Assembly: GCF_014652275.1 (NCBI RefSeq)
Contig: NZ_BMYM01000003.1
Coordinates: forward strand, 219,250-283,249
Length of the DNA: 64,000 nt
Direction: 5' to 3'
Source of the DNA: Parahalioglobus pacificus
Lineage (GTDB): Bacteria > Pseudomonadota > Gammaproteobacteria > Pseudomonadales > Halieaceae
Shown here: positions 55,861 to 64,000 of the stretch, in pieces
Position numbering within the stretch: position 1 is the first letter of the stretch
How the letters are laid out: each line of letters begins with the position of its first letter
Position numbers and translations under genes: made by a program
Notes under the pieces: generated by a model
What the model saw: the letters and a program-made list of their open reading frames with translations, nothing else
Database searches by the model: none
What the model was told of the DNA's origin: nothing

Positions 55861-56400
55861 TTAACCTTTCAGCGGGAAGTTGAACGCACGCAACAGAGCG
55901 CGGCCTTCATCATCCGTACGAGCCGTGGTAGTGATAGTGATATCCAGGCCACGCAGGGCATCTACCTGGTCGTAATCAATTTCCGGGAAAATAATCTGTT
56001 CCGACACACCCATCGCGAAGTTACCGCGACCGTCAAACGACTTGGGGCTGATACCGCGGAAGTCACGAATACGCGGGATTGCGATAGTGATCAGACGCTC
56101 CAGGAATTCGTACATACGGTCTGAACGCAGAGTGACCTTACAGCCAATCGGCCAGTTATCGCGGATCTTGAATCCGGCGATAGACTTGCGCGCCTTGGTG
56201 ACCACAGGCTTTTGGCCCGCAATCTTCTGCATGTCAGCGACGGCGTTCTCCAGAACCTTTTTGTCACCTACCGCTTCACCAACACCCATGTTCAGGGTGA
56301 TCTTGGTGATGCGAGGAACTTCCATCACATTGTCCAGACCCAGCTCTTCTTTCAGCTGGGGAGCGAGCTCGCTCTTGTACTTGTCTTTCAAAGTTGCCAT
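55861..56400 (-). CDS. rplE: 50S ribosomal protein L5
   Basis: 179 residues, exactly the E. coli length, with [15 protein letters not shown] and the [10 protein letters not shown] region; it binds 5S rRNA and the P-site tRNA. In E. coli, S8 binds the messenger just before this gene. Confidence 0.98.
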   Translation of the reverse strand: MATLKDKYKSELAPQLKEELGLDNVMEVPRITKITLNMGVGEAVGDKKVLENAVADMQKIAGQKPVVTKARKSIAGFKIRDNWPIGCKVTLRSDRMYEFLERLITIAIPRIRDFRGISPKSFDGRGNFAMGVSEQIIFPEIDYDQVDALRGLDITITTTARTDDEGRALLRAFNFPLKG

Positions 56401-56432
56401 GTCGTTTACCTATTCGCTCGTCAGCACCAGGC

Positions 56433-56744
56433 TTAAGAGTCGATCGCCTCACCCGTGGATTTGAAAACGCGCACTTTCTTGCCGTCTTCTACCTTGTAGC
56501 CCACACGGTCTGCCTTATTGGTTGCAGCGTTGAAAATCGCCACATTGGAGACCTGAATCGGAGCTTCTTTTTCCACGATACCGCCAGCAACGCCCATCTG
56601 CGGATTCGGACGGGTGTGCTTCTTCATCATGTTCACGCCAGCGACTACCAGACGGTTGTCAGCCAACACTTTGCGAACCTTGCCGCGCTTACCCTTGTCC
56701 TTACCGGCCAAGATAACCACTTCGTCATCGCGCTTGATCTTCAT
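56433..56744 (-). CDS. rplX: 50S ribosomal protein L24
   Basis: 103 residues with the KOW motif [18 protein letters not shown] at the N-terminus. An early assembly protein. It lies between rplN and rplE. Confidence 0.98.
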   Translation of the reverse strand: MKIKRDDEVVILAGKDKGKRGKVRKVLADNRLVVAGVNMMKKHTRPNPQMGVAGGIVEKEAPIQVSNVAIFNAATNKADRVGYKVEDGKKVRVFKSTGEAIDS

Positions 56745-56771
56745 TGCCTTTCCTCTTCCCTATTACCCGGC

Positions 56772-57140
56772 CTAGATAACTTCCGGCGCGAGGGAGATAA
56801 TCTTCATAAATTTTTCACCGCGCAGCTCACGAGTTACGGGGCCAAAAATACGCGTTCCGATCGGTGCTTCCTGAGCGTTCAGGAGAACCGCAGCGTTGTC
56901 GTCAAACTTGATCAGTGAACCGTCTGCGCGGCGAACACCTTTCTTGGTGCGCACAACAACAGCGGTCATAACCTGACCCTTTTTAACCTTGCCCCGGGGA
57001 ATCGCTTCCTTAACGGTCACCTTGATCAGGTCACCTACGCGGGCATAACGGCGCTTGGAACCGCCCAGCACCTTGATGCACATCACACGGCGCGCACCAC
57101 TGTTGTCTGCGACTTCCAAATATGACTGTGTCTGAATCAT
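56772..57140 (-). CDS. rplN: 50S ribosomal protein L14
   Basis: 122 residues (E. coli 123), starting [19 protein letters not shown]. It forms an intersubunit bridge and the docking site for RsfS. Traditionally the first gene of the spc operon; only 39 bp separate it from rpsQ, and I see no strong promoter there. Confidence 0.98.
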   Translation of the reverse strand: MIQTQSYLEVADNSGARRVMCIKVLGGSKRRYARVGDLIKVTVKEAIPRGKVKKGQVMTAVVVRTKKGVRRADGSLIKFDDNAAVLLNAQEAPIGTRIFGPVTRELRGEKFMKIISLAPEVI

Positions 57141-57179
57141 CTTTTACTCCAAACTGCGACCGCAGCCGCTACTGTGCGC

Positions 57180-57446
57180 TTAAACCGCTGTGGCGGCTTC
57201 TACGATCTCTACCAACTGCCAGGTCTTGGTCTTGGACAGCGGACGAGACTCAGAAACCGTCACTGTGTCGCCGATGTTGCAGCTGTTCTGCTCATCGTGC
57301 GCGTGGATTTTCGATGAACGCGTGATGTACTTACCGTACACAGGGTGCTTAACCCTACGCTCAATCAGAACCGTGATGGTCTTGTCCATTTTGTTGCTTA
57401 CAACCCTGCCGGTTGCCGTACGAGTACGCTGTTCTGCAGCTGTCAT
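57180..57446 (-). CDS. rpsQ: 30S ribosomal protein S17
   Basis: 88 residues with the S17 OB-fold core ([36 protein letters not shown], then [13 protein letters not shown]). Last gene of the S10 block, two bases after rpmC. Confidence 0.98.
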   Translation of the reverse strand: MTAAEQRTRTATGRVVSNKMDKTITVLIERRVKHPVYGKYITRSSKIHAHDEQNSCNIGDTVTVSESRPLSKTKTWQLVEIVEAATAV

Positions 57447-57448
57447 AA

Positions 57449-57640
57449 TCAGTTACCTGCCTTTTGACCGAGCACAGTCTTAACACGAGCGATGTCGCGC
57501 TGGTTCTGACGGAGCAGATGGGTTTGACCCAGCTGACCAGTAGACTTCTGCATGCGCAGCTTGAACTGCTCCTCACGCAAAGTGAGCAGGTCCTTGTTCA
57601 GCTCGTCGACCGACTTGTCGCGAAGTTCGCTTGCTTTCAT
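57449..57640 (-). CDS. rpmC: 50S ribosomal protein L29
   Basis: 63 residues, exactly the E. coli length, from the ATG at 57640 ([10 protein letters not shown]). The ATG shares one base with the rplP stop (TGATG); an in-frame GTG three bases earlier is less likely. L29 lies at the tunnel exit. Confidence 0.97.
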   Translation of the reverse strand: MKASELRDKSVDELNKDLLTLREEQFKLRMQKSTGQLGQTHLLRQNQRDIARVKTVLGQKAGN

Positions 57641-58053
57641 CACATCACCGACCGTTTAACGAATGTTGTGGAAACGGGAATCTTGGCCGCAGCCAGTTCG
57701 AATGCCTCACGAGCCAGCTCTTCCGACACACCCTGCACTTCGTACAGAACCTTGCCGGGCTGAACCTGGGCTACCCAGTATTCGACGTTACCCTTACCTT
57801 TACCCTGACGTACTTCCAGGGGCTTGCCGGTAATCGGCTTGTCCGGAAATACGCGGATCCAAATCTTTCCGCCACGCTTGATGTGACGAGTCATCGCACG
57901 ACGAGCCGCCTCAATCTGGCGCGCAGTGACGCGACCGCGACCGGTCGCTTTAAGACCGTATTCGCCGAAGCTCACCTTGCTGCCGCGGTGGGCAAGTCCG
58001 CGATTACGACCCTTCTGGGTCTTGCGGAATTTTGTACGCTTTGGTTGAAGCAT
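57640..58053 (-). CDS. rplP: 50S ribosomal protein L16
   Basis: 137 residues, starting [19 protein letters not shown]; contains [20 protein letters not shown] and [10 protein letters not shown]. It helps position the A-site tRNA. Its stop overlaps the rpmC start. Confidence 0.98.
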   Translation of the reverse strand: MLQPKRTKFRKTQKGRNRGLAHRGSKVSFGEYGLKATGRGRVTARQIEAARRAMTRHIKRGGKIWIRVFPDKPITGKPLEVRQGKGKGNVEYWVAQVQPGKVLYEVQGVSEELAREAFELAAAKIPVSTTFVKRSVM

Positions 58054-58064
58054 CTGCGTAACCC

Positions 58065-58736
58065 TTAATTAGTTGCTGTCTTCTTGGCGCTATCGGCCTG
58101 CTCTTCGCCGCCGATCACTTCGCCTTTGAAAATCCAAACCTTCACACCCAGGATTCCGTAGGTAGTTGAAGCTTCGTAAGTCGCGTAGTCGATATCAGCG
58201 CGCAGTGTGTGCAGAGGAACACGACCTTCGCGGTACCACTCTGTACGCGCAATCTCTGCGCCACCGAGGCGACCGCCAACCTGCACCTTGATGCCTTCGG
58301 CACCCTGACGCATGGCGTTTTGCACTACACGCTTCATAGCGCGGCGGAACATCACTCGACGCTCCAGCTGTTGTGCAACGTTTTGTGCGACCAGGCGAGC
58401 ATCGAGATCCGGCTTGCGAATTTCTTCGATGTTGATGTGCACGGGCACACCCATCTTCTTGCTCAGGACCTTGCGCAGCTTGTCGACGTCTTCACCTTTC
58501 TTACCAATAACAACGCCGGGGCGTGCAGTGTGAATGGTGATGCGTGCAGTTTGCGCCGGACGCTCGATAACAACACGGCTCACTGATGCGTGATCCAGTG
58601 TCTTCTCGATGAATTCGCGAACTTCCAAATCAGTAATCAACTGCTTGGAGTAGTTCTTGCTATCGGCGTACCAGATCGAGTTGTGATCCTTGACGATACC
58701 CAGTCGGATGCCGGTGGGATGTACTTTCTGACCCAT
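58065..58736 (-). CDS. rpsC: 30S ribosomal protein S3
   Basis: 223 residues (E. coli 233): N-terminal KH domain ([17 protein letters not shown]) and the C-terminal S3 domain ending [17 protein letters not shown]. Part of the messenger entry site. It lies 18 bp after rplV. Confidence 0.98.
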   Translation of the reverse strand: MGQKVHPTGIRLGIVKDHNSIWYADSKNYSKQLITDLEVREFIEKTLDHASVSRVVIERPAQTARITIHTARPGVVIGKKGEDVDKLRKVLSKKMGVPVHINIEEIRKPDLDARLVAQNVAQQLERRVMFRRAMKRVVQNAMRQGAEGIKVQVGGRLGGAEIARTEWYREGRVPLHTLRADIDYATYEASTTYGILGVKVWIFKGEVIGGEEQADSAKKTATN

Positions 58737-58754
58737 GTGGTCTTCTCCTAAACC

Positions 58755-59093
58755 TTAGCCTTCGCCGTCAGCGACTTTTACAGTGATATGACAGGAACGC
58801 TTAAGAATGCGATCGGCACGGCCCTTAGCACGGGGGCGCAGACGCTTCATGGTCATACCTTCATCTACAAAAATGCTGGATACCTTCAGCTCATCGACGT
58901 CGGCACCCTCATTGTTCTCAGCATTGGCAATCGCTGAGTTCAATACTTTCTTCACCAGGTGAGCAGCCTTCTTGGGGCTGAACTCCAGCAGGTCCAGCGC
59001 TTCTTCCACGGGCTTACCGCGGACCTGGTCTGCAACCAGACGCGCTTTCTGCGCGGAGATGCGAGCACCTTTCAGTCTTGCTGATACTTCCAT
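58755..59093 (-). CDS. rplV: 50S ribosomal protein L22
   Basis: 112 residues from the ATG at 59093 ([18 protein letters not shown]), which has GAGGA seven bases upstream; an in-frame TTG six bases earlier is not needed. The C-terminal beta-hairpin ([19 protein letters not shown]) lines the exit tunnel. Confidence 0.97.
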   Translation of the reverse strand: MEVSARLKGARISAQKARLVADQVRGKPVEEALDLLEFSPKKAAHLVKKVLNSAIANAENNEGADVDELKVSSIFVDEGMTMKRLRPRAKGRADRILKRSCHITVKVADGEG

Positions 59094-59113
59094 TTCCAAA
59101 TCCTCGCTCGCGC

Positions 59114-59389
59114 TTAGCGCTTGGCTTTCTTGTCCACAATGTGCCCTTTGAACGTGCGGGTAACCGCAAATTCGCCAAGCTTGTGGCCAACCATGTCTTC
59201 GTTGATCAAAACGGGCACGTGCTGGCGACCGTTGTGAACTGCAATAGTCAGACCCACCATATCGGGTGAAACCATTGAACGACGCGACCAGGTTTTGATC
59301 GGGCGACGATCATTCGCTTCGATCGCAGCTTCCACCTTCTTCATCAGGTGCAGATCGATAAAGGGGCCTTTCTTCAATGAACGCGGCAC
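59114..59389 (-). CDS. rpsS: 30S ribosomal protein S19
   Basis: 91 residues, [20 protein letters not shown] at the start; it lies in the 30S head next to S13. It is between rplB (39 bp) and rplV (20 bp). Confidence 0.98.
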   Translation of the reverse strand: MPRSLKKGPFIDLHLMKKVEAAIEANDRRPIKTWSRRSMVSPDMVGLTIAVHNGRQHVPVLINEDMVGHKLGEFAVTRTFKGHIVDKKAKR

Positions 59390-59428
59390 TATCTTTTCCT
59401 CTATATCTCTTGGTACTAGCGACCGTTA

Positions 59429-60256
59429 TTACTTCTTACCGCGACGACGAACAATTAAGTTGTCGGTGCGCTTGTTCTTACGGGTCTTGTAGCCCTTGGT
59501 AGGTGTACCCCAGGGGCTCACCGGATGACGACCGCCCGAAGTTCGACCTTCACCACCACCGTGCGGGTGATCTACCGGGTTCATCGCGACACCACGAACT
59601 GTGGGGCGCACACCGCGCCAACGCGCAGCACCGGCCTTACCCAATTTGCGCAGGCTGTGCTCAGAATTAGATACCTCGCCCAATGTGGCGCGGCAATCTG
59701 AAAGCACTTTGCGCATTTCGCCAGAGCGCAGACGGATAGTTGCGTACTGACCTTCGCGTGCTACCAGCTGCACGGATGAACCCGCTGAGCGCGCCAGCTG
59801 GGCGCCCTTACCAGGCTTCAGCTCTACCGCGTGGACAACAGAGCCCACCGGAATGTTGCGCAGAGGCAAGCAGTTACCTGCCTTGATAGGCGCAGCAGAC
59901 CCTGATTGCAGCACATCGCCCGCTTTTACACCCTTGGGCGCAATGATGTAGCGACGCTCACCGTCTTTGAACAGCAGCAACGCGATGTGCGCTGTGCGAT
60001 TGGGGTCGTACTCTAGACGCTCTACAGTCGCAGGGATGCTGTCCTTGGTGCGCTTGAAATCAATAATGCGGTAATGCTGCTTGTGGCCACCACCAACATG
60101 ACGTGTGGTGATACGACCATTGTTATTACGACCGCCATTGCGAGACTGCTTCTCCAGCAACGGCTTGTAGGGTGCACCCTTGTGCAGGTCTTCACCAACA
60201 ACACGGACTACGTGACGACGACCGGGTGAAGTGGGCTTGCTCTTCATTACTGCCAT
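59429..60256 (-). CDS. rplB: 50S ribosomal protein L2
   Basis: 275 residues (E. coli 273). The [16 protein letters not shown] loop with the conserved His near the peptidyl-transferase centre is intact. The start [15 protein letters not shown] matches the family. It lies 13 bp after rplW. Confidence 0.98.
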   Translation of the reverse strand: MAVMKSKPTSPGRRHVVRVVGEDLHKGAPYKPLLEKQSRNGGRNNNGRITTRHVGGGHKQHYRIIDFKRTKDSIPATVERLEYDPNRTAHIALLLFKDGERRYIIAPKGVKAGDVLQSGSAAPIKAGNCLPLRNIPVGSVVHAVELKPGKGAQLARSAGSSVQLVAREGQYATIRLRSGEMRKVLSDCRATLGEVSNSEHSLRKLGKAGAARWRGVRPTVRGVAMNPVDHPHGGGEGRTSGGRHPVSPWGTPTKGYKTRKNKRTDNLIVRRRGKK

Positions 60257-60269
60257 TGGGAACTACTCC

Positions 60270-60566
60270 TTACTCAGCCGAGGCAAAGTCAATATCTTGA
60301 CCCTGCTCCAGTCGTACATAGGCCTTCTTCCAGGTCGGCTTGGTGCTATAACCGAAACGGTTACGCTTTACCTTGCCCTTGACCTTGAGCGTGCGAACGT
60401 TGTCCACCTTGACCTTAAACAGCTGCTCAACTGACTTCTTGATCTCAGCCTTGGTAGCGTCTACCGCGACTTTAAATACATACTGATTGCTCTCGTCGGC
60501 AACAATGGCTGCCTTTTCCGAGACATGAGGGCCTACCAGTACCTGGAATACTCTTTCCTGGTTCAT
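60270..60566 (-). CDS. rplW: 50S ribosomal protein L23
   Basis: 98 residues (E. coli 100) with [19 protein letters not shown]; it forms the trigger factor and SRP docking site at the tunnel exit. Its start overlaps the rplD stop by four bases (ATGA). Confidence 0.98.
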   Translation of the reverse strand: MNQERVFQVLVGPHVSEKAAIVADESNQYVFKVAVDATKAEIKKSVEQLFKVKVDNVRTLKVKGKVKRNRFGYSTKPTWKKAYVRLEQGQDIDFASAE

Positions 60567-61180
60567 CCCAGCATCTCCTCAATCTTCTTAACCGCATCAA
60601 CGGTCACCATGACTTTGTCATAGGCAATCAGGCTGACCGGATCCACTGCATCGACATCACGCACGTCTACCTTGTGCAGGTTGCGTGACGCCAGGTATAG
60701 GTTTTCACCTACCTCGTCGGAAACGATCAGCACGTTGTCTACACCGTACTCGCCCAGCTGCTTAACCAGCAGCTTGGTTTTGGGAGCTTCAACTTCCATG
60801 CTCTCAACCACCAGCAAGCGCTCCTGACGAGCCAGCTCTGACAAGATGGAGCACAGAGCTGCGCGATACATCTTGCGATTAACCTTCTTGGAGTGATCCT
60901 GCGGCTGTGCCGCAAAAGTCACACCACCGCTGCGCCAAATGGGCGAGCGAATGGTACCGGCACGCGCACGGCCTGTACCCTTCTGGCGCCAAGGCTTCTT
61001 ACCACCACCACTGACCGCAGCGCGGTTCTTCTGGGCGCGAGTACCCTGGCGAGCACCTGCCATAAAGGCAGTAACAACCTGATGTACCAGGTCTTCGTTG
61101 TATTCACGGGCAAATGCCACGTCAGATACTGAAACAGTACCCGCAGACTCATTGCCCGGCTTGATTACACTCAATTCCAC
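60563..61180 (-). CDS. rplD: 50S ribosomal protein L4
   Basis: 205 residues with [19 protein letters not shown], the long loop that reaches the exit tunnel. In E. coli L4 also represses the S10 operon through a structured leader; the short leader here (about 60 nt) may not allow that. It overlaps rplW by four bases. Confidence 0.98.
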   Translation of the reverse strand: MELSVIKPGNESAGTVSVSDVAFAREYNEDLVHQVVTAFMAGARQGTRAQKNRAAVSGGGKKPWRQKGTGRARAGTIRSPIWRSGGVTFAAQPQDHSKKVNRKMYRAALCSILSELARQERLLVVESMEVEAPKTKLLVKQLGEYGVDNVLIVSDEVGENLYLASRNLHKVDVRDVDAVDPVSLIAYDKVMVTVDAVKKIEEMLG

Positions 61181-61195
61181 GTCAGAGACCCCCTA

Positions 61196-61831
61196 TTAAG
61201 CCTTGACTGTGGGACGTACAACGACGTCACCACCGGGCGCACCGGGTACGGCACCCTTGATAAGCAGCAGGTTGCGCTCGGCATCGACACGCACCACTTC
61301 CAGACCCTGGGTAGTGACGTTCTCGGCGCCCATGTGACCAGCCATTTTCTTGCCCTTGAACACGCGTCCGGGGGTTTGGCACTGGCCAATTGAACCCGGG
61401 GCACGGTGAGCAAGCGAGTTACCGTGAGTGGCGTCCTGAGTCTTAAAGTTCCAGCGCTTAACAGCACCCTGGAAACCCTTACCCTTGGATTTGCCCGCAA
61501 CGTCGACCTTCTGACCGGCTTCGAAACGCTCAACAGTCAGTTCAGCACCTACTTCAGGCGCCTCGTCTTCCGCTTCCAGGCGGAACTCCCACAAACCGTT
61601 GCCCGCTTCAACACCCGCCTTGGCGAAGTGTCCTGCTTCGGACTTACTCACTTTCGCGGCCTTGCGGTTACCCGCAGTGACCTGAATTGCACGATAGCCA
61701 TCGCTATCGAGCTCTTTGATTTGAGTAACGCGGTTTGGAGAAACCTCCACTACGGTTACTGGAATTGAAACGCCATCTTCTGTAAAGACGCGCGTCATAC
61801 CGGACTTCCGGCCGACTAAGCCAATAGTCAT
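61196..61831 (-). CDS. rplC: 50S ribosomal protein L3
   Basis: 211 residues (E. coli 209): [18 protein letters not shown] at the start and the conserved loop [20 protein letters not shown] with the Gln that is N5-methylated by PrmB in E. coli. It is 123 bp after rpsJ and 15 bp before rplD. Confidence 0.98.
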   Translation of the reverse strand: MTIGLVGRKSGMTRVFTEDGVSIPVTVVEVSPNRVTQIKELDSDGYRAIQVTAGNRKAAKVSKSEAGHFAKAGVEAGNGLWEFRLEAEDEAPEVGAELTVERFEAGQKVDVAGKSKGKGFQGAVKRWNFKTQDATHGNSLAHRAPGSIGQCQTPGRVFKGKKMAGHMGAENVTTQGLEVVRVDAERNLLLIKGAVPGAPGGDVVVRPTVKA

Positions 61832-61954
61832 TTTGCTAACCTCCAGTGTACGGGGCTGAACCCTCTATGGCCTTCCGGTAATACTGCTACCGGGAGTTAC
61901 ACGCCCAACATGACAGACCACATCATGCCGGGCAGGTCTTGCTACGAGTTGTCG

Positions 61955-62266
61955 TTAACCAAGACTAATCTGTACTTCTACACCTGCTGCCAGGTCGAGT
62001 TTCATCAATGCGTCCACGGTTTTCTCTGTGGGCTCAACGATGTCTAACAGACGCTTGTGGGTACGAATTTCGTACTGGTCACGTGCGTCCTTGTTTACGT
62101 GCGGCGAAACCAGCACGGTGTACTTTTCCTTCCGAGTGGGAAGGGGGATAGGACCCTTAACCTGCGCACCGGTGCGGCGTGCAGTCTCTACAATCTCCTG
62201 AGTAGAAGAGTCGATGAGACGGTGGTCAAAAGCCTTTAGGCGAATCCGAATGCGTTGATTCTGCAC
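61955..62266 (-). CDS. rpsJ: 30S ribosomal protein S10
   Basis: 103 residues, exactly the E. coli length, when started at the GTG at 62266 ([19 protein letters not shown]). The frame opens five codons earlier with a TTG, but GGAG and AGG lie correctly before the GTG. S10 is also the NusE antitermination factor. First gene of the S10 operon, about 60 nt after a consensus promoter. Confidence 0.97.
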   Translation of the reverse strand: MQNQRIRIRLKAFDHRLIDSSTQEIVETARRTGAQVKGPIPLPTRKEKYTVLVSPHVNKDARDQYEIRTHKRLLDIVEPTEKTVDALMKLDLAAGVEVQISLG

Positions 62267-62332
62267 CTGACCTAACTCCAATCAATAAAAAACCAGAGGC
62301 CCGCCATGGGACCCCCCGAAAAAGGAACGCGA

Positions 62333-62361
62333 ATTCTAAAGATCGCTCCCTACCCTGTCAA
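62333..62361 (-). promoter_or_regulatory. Promoter of the S10 operon
   Basis: Minus strand: TTGACA, 17-bp spacer, TAGAAT, near-consensus. Initiation at about 62326 gives a leader of about 60 nt. Confidence 0.88.
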
Positions 62362-62519
62362 GGCGGATTCAGGATTATTTTAGGGGGAATATCAGGCGTC
62401 GATTCGCGGGCCCAGAAGCCCTAAATCTACCGCCAAAAGGGCATGCCCACACTGACGCGCGTGAGCATAGAACTCTGGGCTTTCAGCCCTGGGAGTTATA
62501 ATCAGATAGAATAATGCAC

Positions 62520-62756
62520 CTAGGCGGCAAGCATCCTGTAGAGCTCATCCTTTAGGTGGACGCGACGCACCTTGGCTTCTTCCTCGGTCCTGGTGGACGC
62601 TGGAGTCACTTCCGCCTCCATGTTTTCCACTGAGTTCGTCAGCTCATGGTATTCATCGAAGAGCTTGCGAAATTGCGCATCACTGGTCTTAAGCTCGTGA
62701 ATTTTGTCCTTGAGCTCTGGAAACTCATGCACTAGGTCGTGGTGTTCACCAAACAT
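62520..62756 (-). CDS. YdcH family (DUF465) protein
   Basis: 78 residues beginning MFGEHHDLVHEFPELKDKI and mostly helical and charged, the pattern of small YdcH/DUF465 coiled-coil proteins whose function is unknown. The frame is open to 62948, but AAGGAAGG before the ATG at 62756 and the family start fix the shorter form. It lies between the S10 operon promoter and the divergent TM2-domain gene; readthrough would enter the S10 leader. Confidence 0.85.
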   Translation of the reverse strand: MFGEHHDLVHEFPELKDKIHELKTSDAQFRKLFDEYHELTNSVENMEAEVTPASTRTEEEAKVRRVHLKDELYRMLAA

Positions 62757-62913
62757 ATGCCTTCCTTGTCTATCAAACGCGCAGAAGAGCGGTGGTGCTG
62801 TTTGCGACCGGCCTATCTCCACGAGTATAGATACAGATCCTTCCACCTTCACACCTTGACCACCTTTACTGCGCACAGGATTATGGACACTGATCGACAC
62901 ACTGGAAGCGACT

Positions 62914-63312
62914 ATGGCGCGAGAAGACGATACCCACTCAATATTCATGGGCTACCTGCTCTGGATCTTCGGATTCATGGGCGCACACCGGTTCTATTAC
63001 GGCCGTCAGATCTCGGGCACCATCTGGTTCTTCACCCTGGGCTTGTTCTTCATCGGCTGGATTATCGACCTGTTTCTCATACCCGGCATGTCACGCTCGG
63101 CCGATCGACGGTACGTCGCCGGACCCGTCGATTACAACCTTGCCTGGATCCTGCTGACGTTCCTTGGCATTTTCGGCGTGCACCGCTTCTACATGGGGAA
63201 AATTTTCACCGGCCTCATCTGGCTGTGCACCGGCGGCCTGTTCCTGCTCGGCTGGCTTTGGGATCTTTTGACCCTGAATGAACAATTGTCCGACGTTAAT
63301 CGAGACTATTGA
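62914..63312 (+). CDS. TM2 domain membrane protein with two TM2 units
   Basis: 132 residues built from two similar halves, each a pair of hydrophobic helices linked by a GAHRFYYG or GVHRFYMGK turn (residues about 9-60 and 72-122). TM2 domains are named for this GxHRFY motif between two helices; bacterial members are uncharacterised. GGAAG lies about seven bases before the ATG. It is divergent from the YdcH-like gene across 157 bp. Confidence 0.88.
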   Translation: MAREDDTHSIFMGYLLWIFGFMGAHRFYYGRQISGTIWFFTLGLFFIGWIIDLFLIPGMSRSADRRYVAGPVDYNLAWILLTFLGIFGVHRFYMGKIFTGLIWLCTGGLFLLGWLWDLLTLNEQLSDVNRDY

Positions 63313-63683
63313 CGCGCCAACGCCGGGTGAGGTGAGCACAGCTCATATAGCTGCGTAGCACACATTGCCTCACGGAACAGTCGCTGCGACTTCAACAGTA
63401 CTCGCTGCTGCGCTACTCGACCATTTTTCGCTGCGCGAAGAATCGGGACTCGAACAGTGCTCGCCGACAGCTCCAGAGCTGGTTGCGTCGCAAATCGCGA
63501 CTCGATCGTTCCGCTGAAGCAATCCGCTTACGCAACTGACTAGCCCCCTGAAAACTGCCCATCCGAAGTGAAGGTCACGCGTACTCAAATTCTCGGAACG
63601 TAATGCTCAGAACCTGCCTAGTGATGCCGAGAATTCAGCAGCTTGGACCGTCGCGAGGCAGGAGGCCGGGCGCGAGCCTACAT

Positions 63684-63723
63684 GGATGTATTCACGGCGT
63701 GTCCGGGTGCCGAATCGCGGCAT
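63684..63723. repeat. 40-bp direct repeat, copy 1
   Basis: Begins GGATGTATTCACGG and ends GCCGAATCGCGGCAT. It matches copy 2 at 33 of 40 positions, with the right half (GTGTCCGGG through GCGGCAT) best conserved. Confidence 0.8.
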
Positions 63724-63777
63724 CAGACAGATTCCAAATCGGCGCGGCAAGCTGAGTTGTATATCGCAGGTCCTCGA

Positions 63778-63817
63778 GGATGTAACTATGGAGTGTCCGG
63801 GTATCGAATCGCGGCAT
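63778..63817. repeat. 40-bp direct repeat, copy 2
   Basis: Begins GGATGTAACTATGG and ends ATCGAATCGCGGCAT, 94 bp after copy 1 in the same orientation and about 40 bp before the tuf terminator. Confidence 0.8.
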
Positions 63818-63854
63818 GAGCCATGTGGACAAATCGTCCACTTCAGACAGGCAC

Positions 63855-63879
63855 AAAAAACCCGGCACAAGGCCGGGTT
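63855..63879 (-). terminator. Intrinsic terminator of tuf
   Basis: Minus strand: AACCCGGC stem with GCCGGGTT, then six Ts in all, about 38 bp after the tuf stop. It separates tuf transcription from rpsJ. Confidence 0.88.
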
Positions 63880-63916
63880 CTCCGAAGCGTGCAAGATAAA
63901 CCTGCATGCGTATCGA

Positions 63917-64000
63917 TTACTCGATGATTTTAGCAACAACGCCCGCGCCTACAGTACGACCGCCTTCACGGATCGCAAAACGCAGACCTTCTTCCATCGC
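63917..64000 (-). CDS. tuf: Elongation factor Tu, C-terminal end (gene continues past right edge)
   Basis: The last 27 codons of EF-Tu are present, ending GGRTVGAGVVAKIIE, which is unmistakable. EF-Tu delivers aminoacyl-tRNA to the ribosome. It would normally be directly upstream of rpsJ in the str-S10 arrangement; here 1.65 kb with two small genes and repeats intervenes. Whether it is tufA or tufB cannot be told from this end. Confidence 0.96.
   Translation of the reverse strand, partial: AMEEGLRFAIREGGRTVGAGVVAKIIE

Larger units (their letters stand above)
63313..63916. other. 604-bp non-coding region between TM2 gene and tuf, with a 40-bp repeat pair
   Basis: No frame here has convincing coding character. 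It contains two 40-bp direct repeats (63684-63723 and 63778-63817) and the tuf terminator at 63855-63879. The stretch 63400-63560 shows many short TCGC/GCGA words but no recognisable tRNA or known RNA. Confidence 0.6.

Noticed and set aside
63425..63460. Possible tRNA T-arm (GTTCGAGTCCC on the minus strand)
   Set aside because: The flanking bases do not form a T stem, and no acceptor, anticodon or D arm can be built around it.

Overview
The window is a dense, high-GC stretch of a gammaproteobacterial chromosome. The evidence is a complete S10-spc-alpha ribosomal operon in classical gammaproteobacterial order, fabA-fabB, rplU-rpmA-obgE-proB, ssb-MFS-uvrA synteny, and consensus sigma70 promoters. 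The mix of cryptochrome/photolyases, paired acyl-CoA dehydrogenases, UrcA proteins, a penicillin-acylase lipoprotein and bactofilin suggests a marine heterotroph of the Halieaceae (OM60/NOR5) type. That placement is inference from gene content; no 16S gene is present. I see no CRISPR array, prophage, transposase or tRNA.

Layout: 1-2270 is a light/DNA-repair module (end of CRY-DASH, a 48-residue DUF2256 zinc protein, and a convergent iron-sulfur photolyase). 2331-6122 holds a divergent pair of an Ntn-hydrolase lipoprotein and a membrane dipeptidase. 6558-9044 holds an MFS transporter, a bactofilin and a methyltransferase-like protein. 9076-11796 holds two abutting ABC1 kinases. 11835-16018 is a four-gene acyl-CoA dehydrogenase/GST operon. 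16130-19065 is aromatic amino acid catabolism (hydroxylase and MarR, with divergent maleylacetoacetate isomerase). 19062-21364 holds an SDR and an M20 amidohydrolase. 21465-22852 holds a truncated UbiA-type gene and twin UrcA proteins. 23138-25876 holds hemH, a rhodanese, an ICMT-like methyltransferase and a ZIP transporter. 26059-27600 is an aldehyde dehydrogenase behind an operator-like palindrome.

The second half is mostly core genome: proB-obgE-rpmA-rplU with two copies of a ~230-bp repeat inserted between obgE and rpmA; divergent ispB and pgi; manC-galU-pmm (nucleotide-sugar supply); fabA-fabB; an ssb/sugar-epimerase/moaB/moeA string; uvrA; an SMP-30 lactonase-like gene; then rplQ through rpsJ. 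Promoters can be read for rplU, ispB, uvrA, the alpha operon and the S10 operon. Between rpsJ and the tuf gene at the right edge lie a YdcH-like gene, a divergent TM2-domain gene and about 600 bp of non-coding DNA with a 40-bp repeat pair.

No single locus is convincingly a new system. The items I would look at first are the paired intergenic repeats at 30015-30517, the three CGATGA repeats at exact 21-bp steps between urcA and hemH, the long C-terminal extension on the aromatic amino acid hydroxylase, the convergent overlap of the DUF2256 and FeS-photolyase genes, and the separation of tuf from rpsJ.
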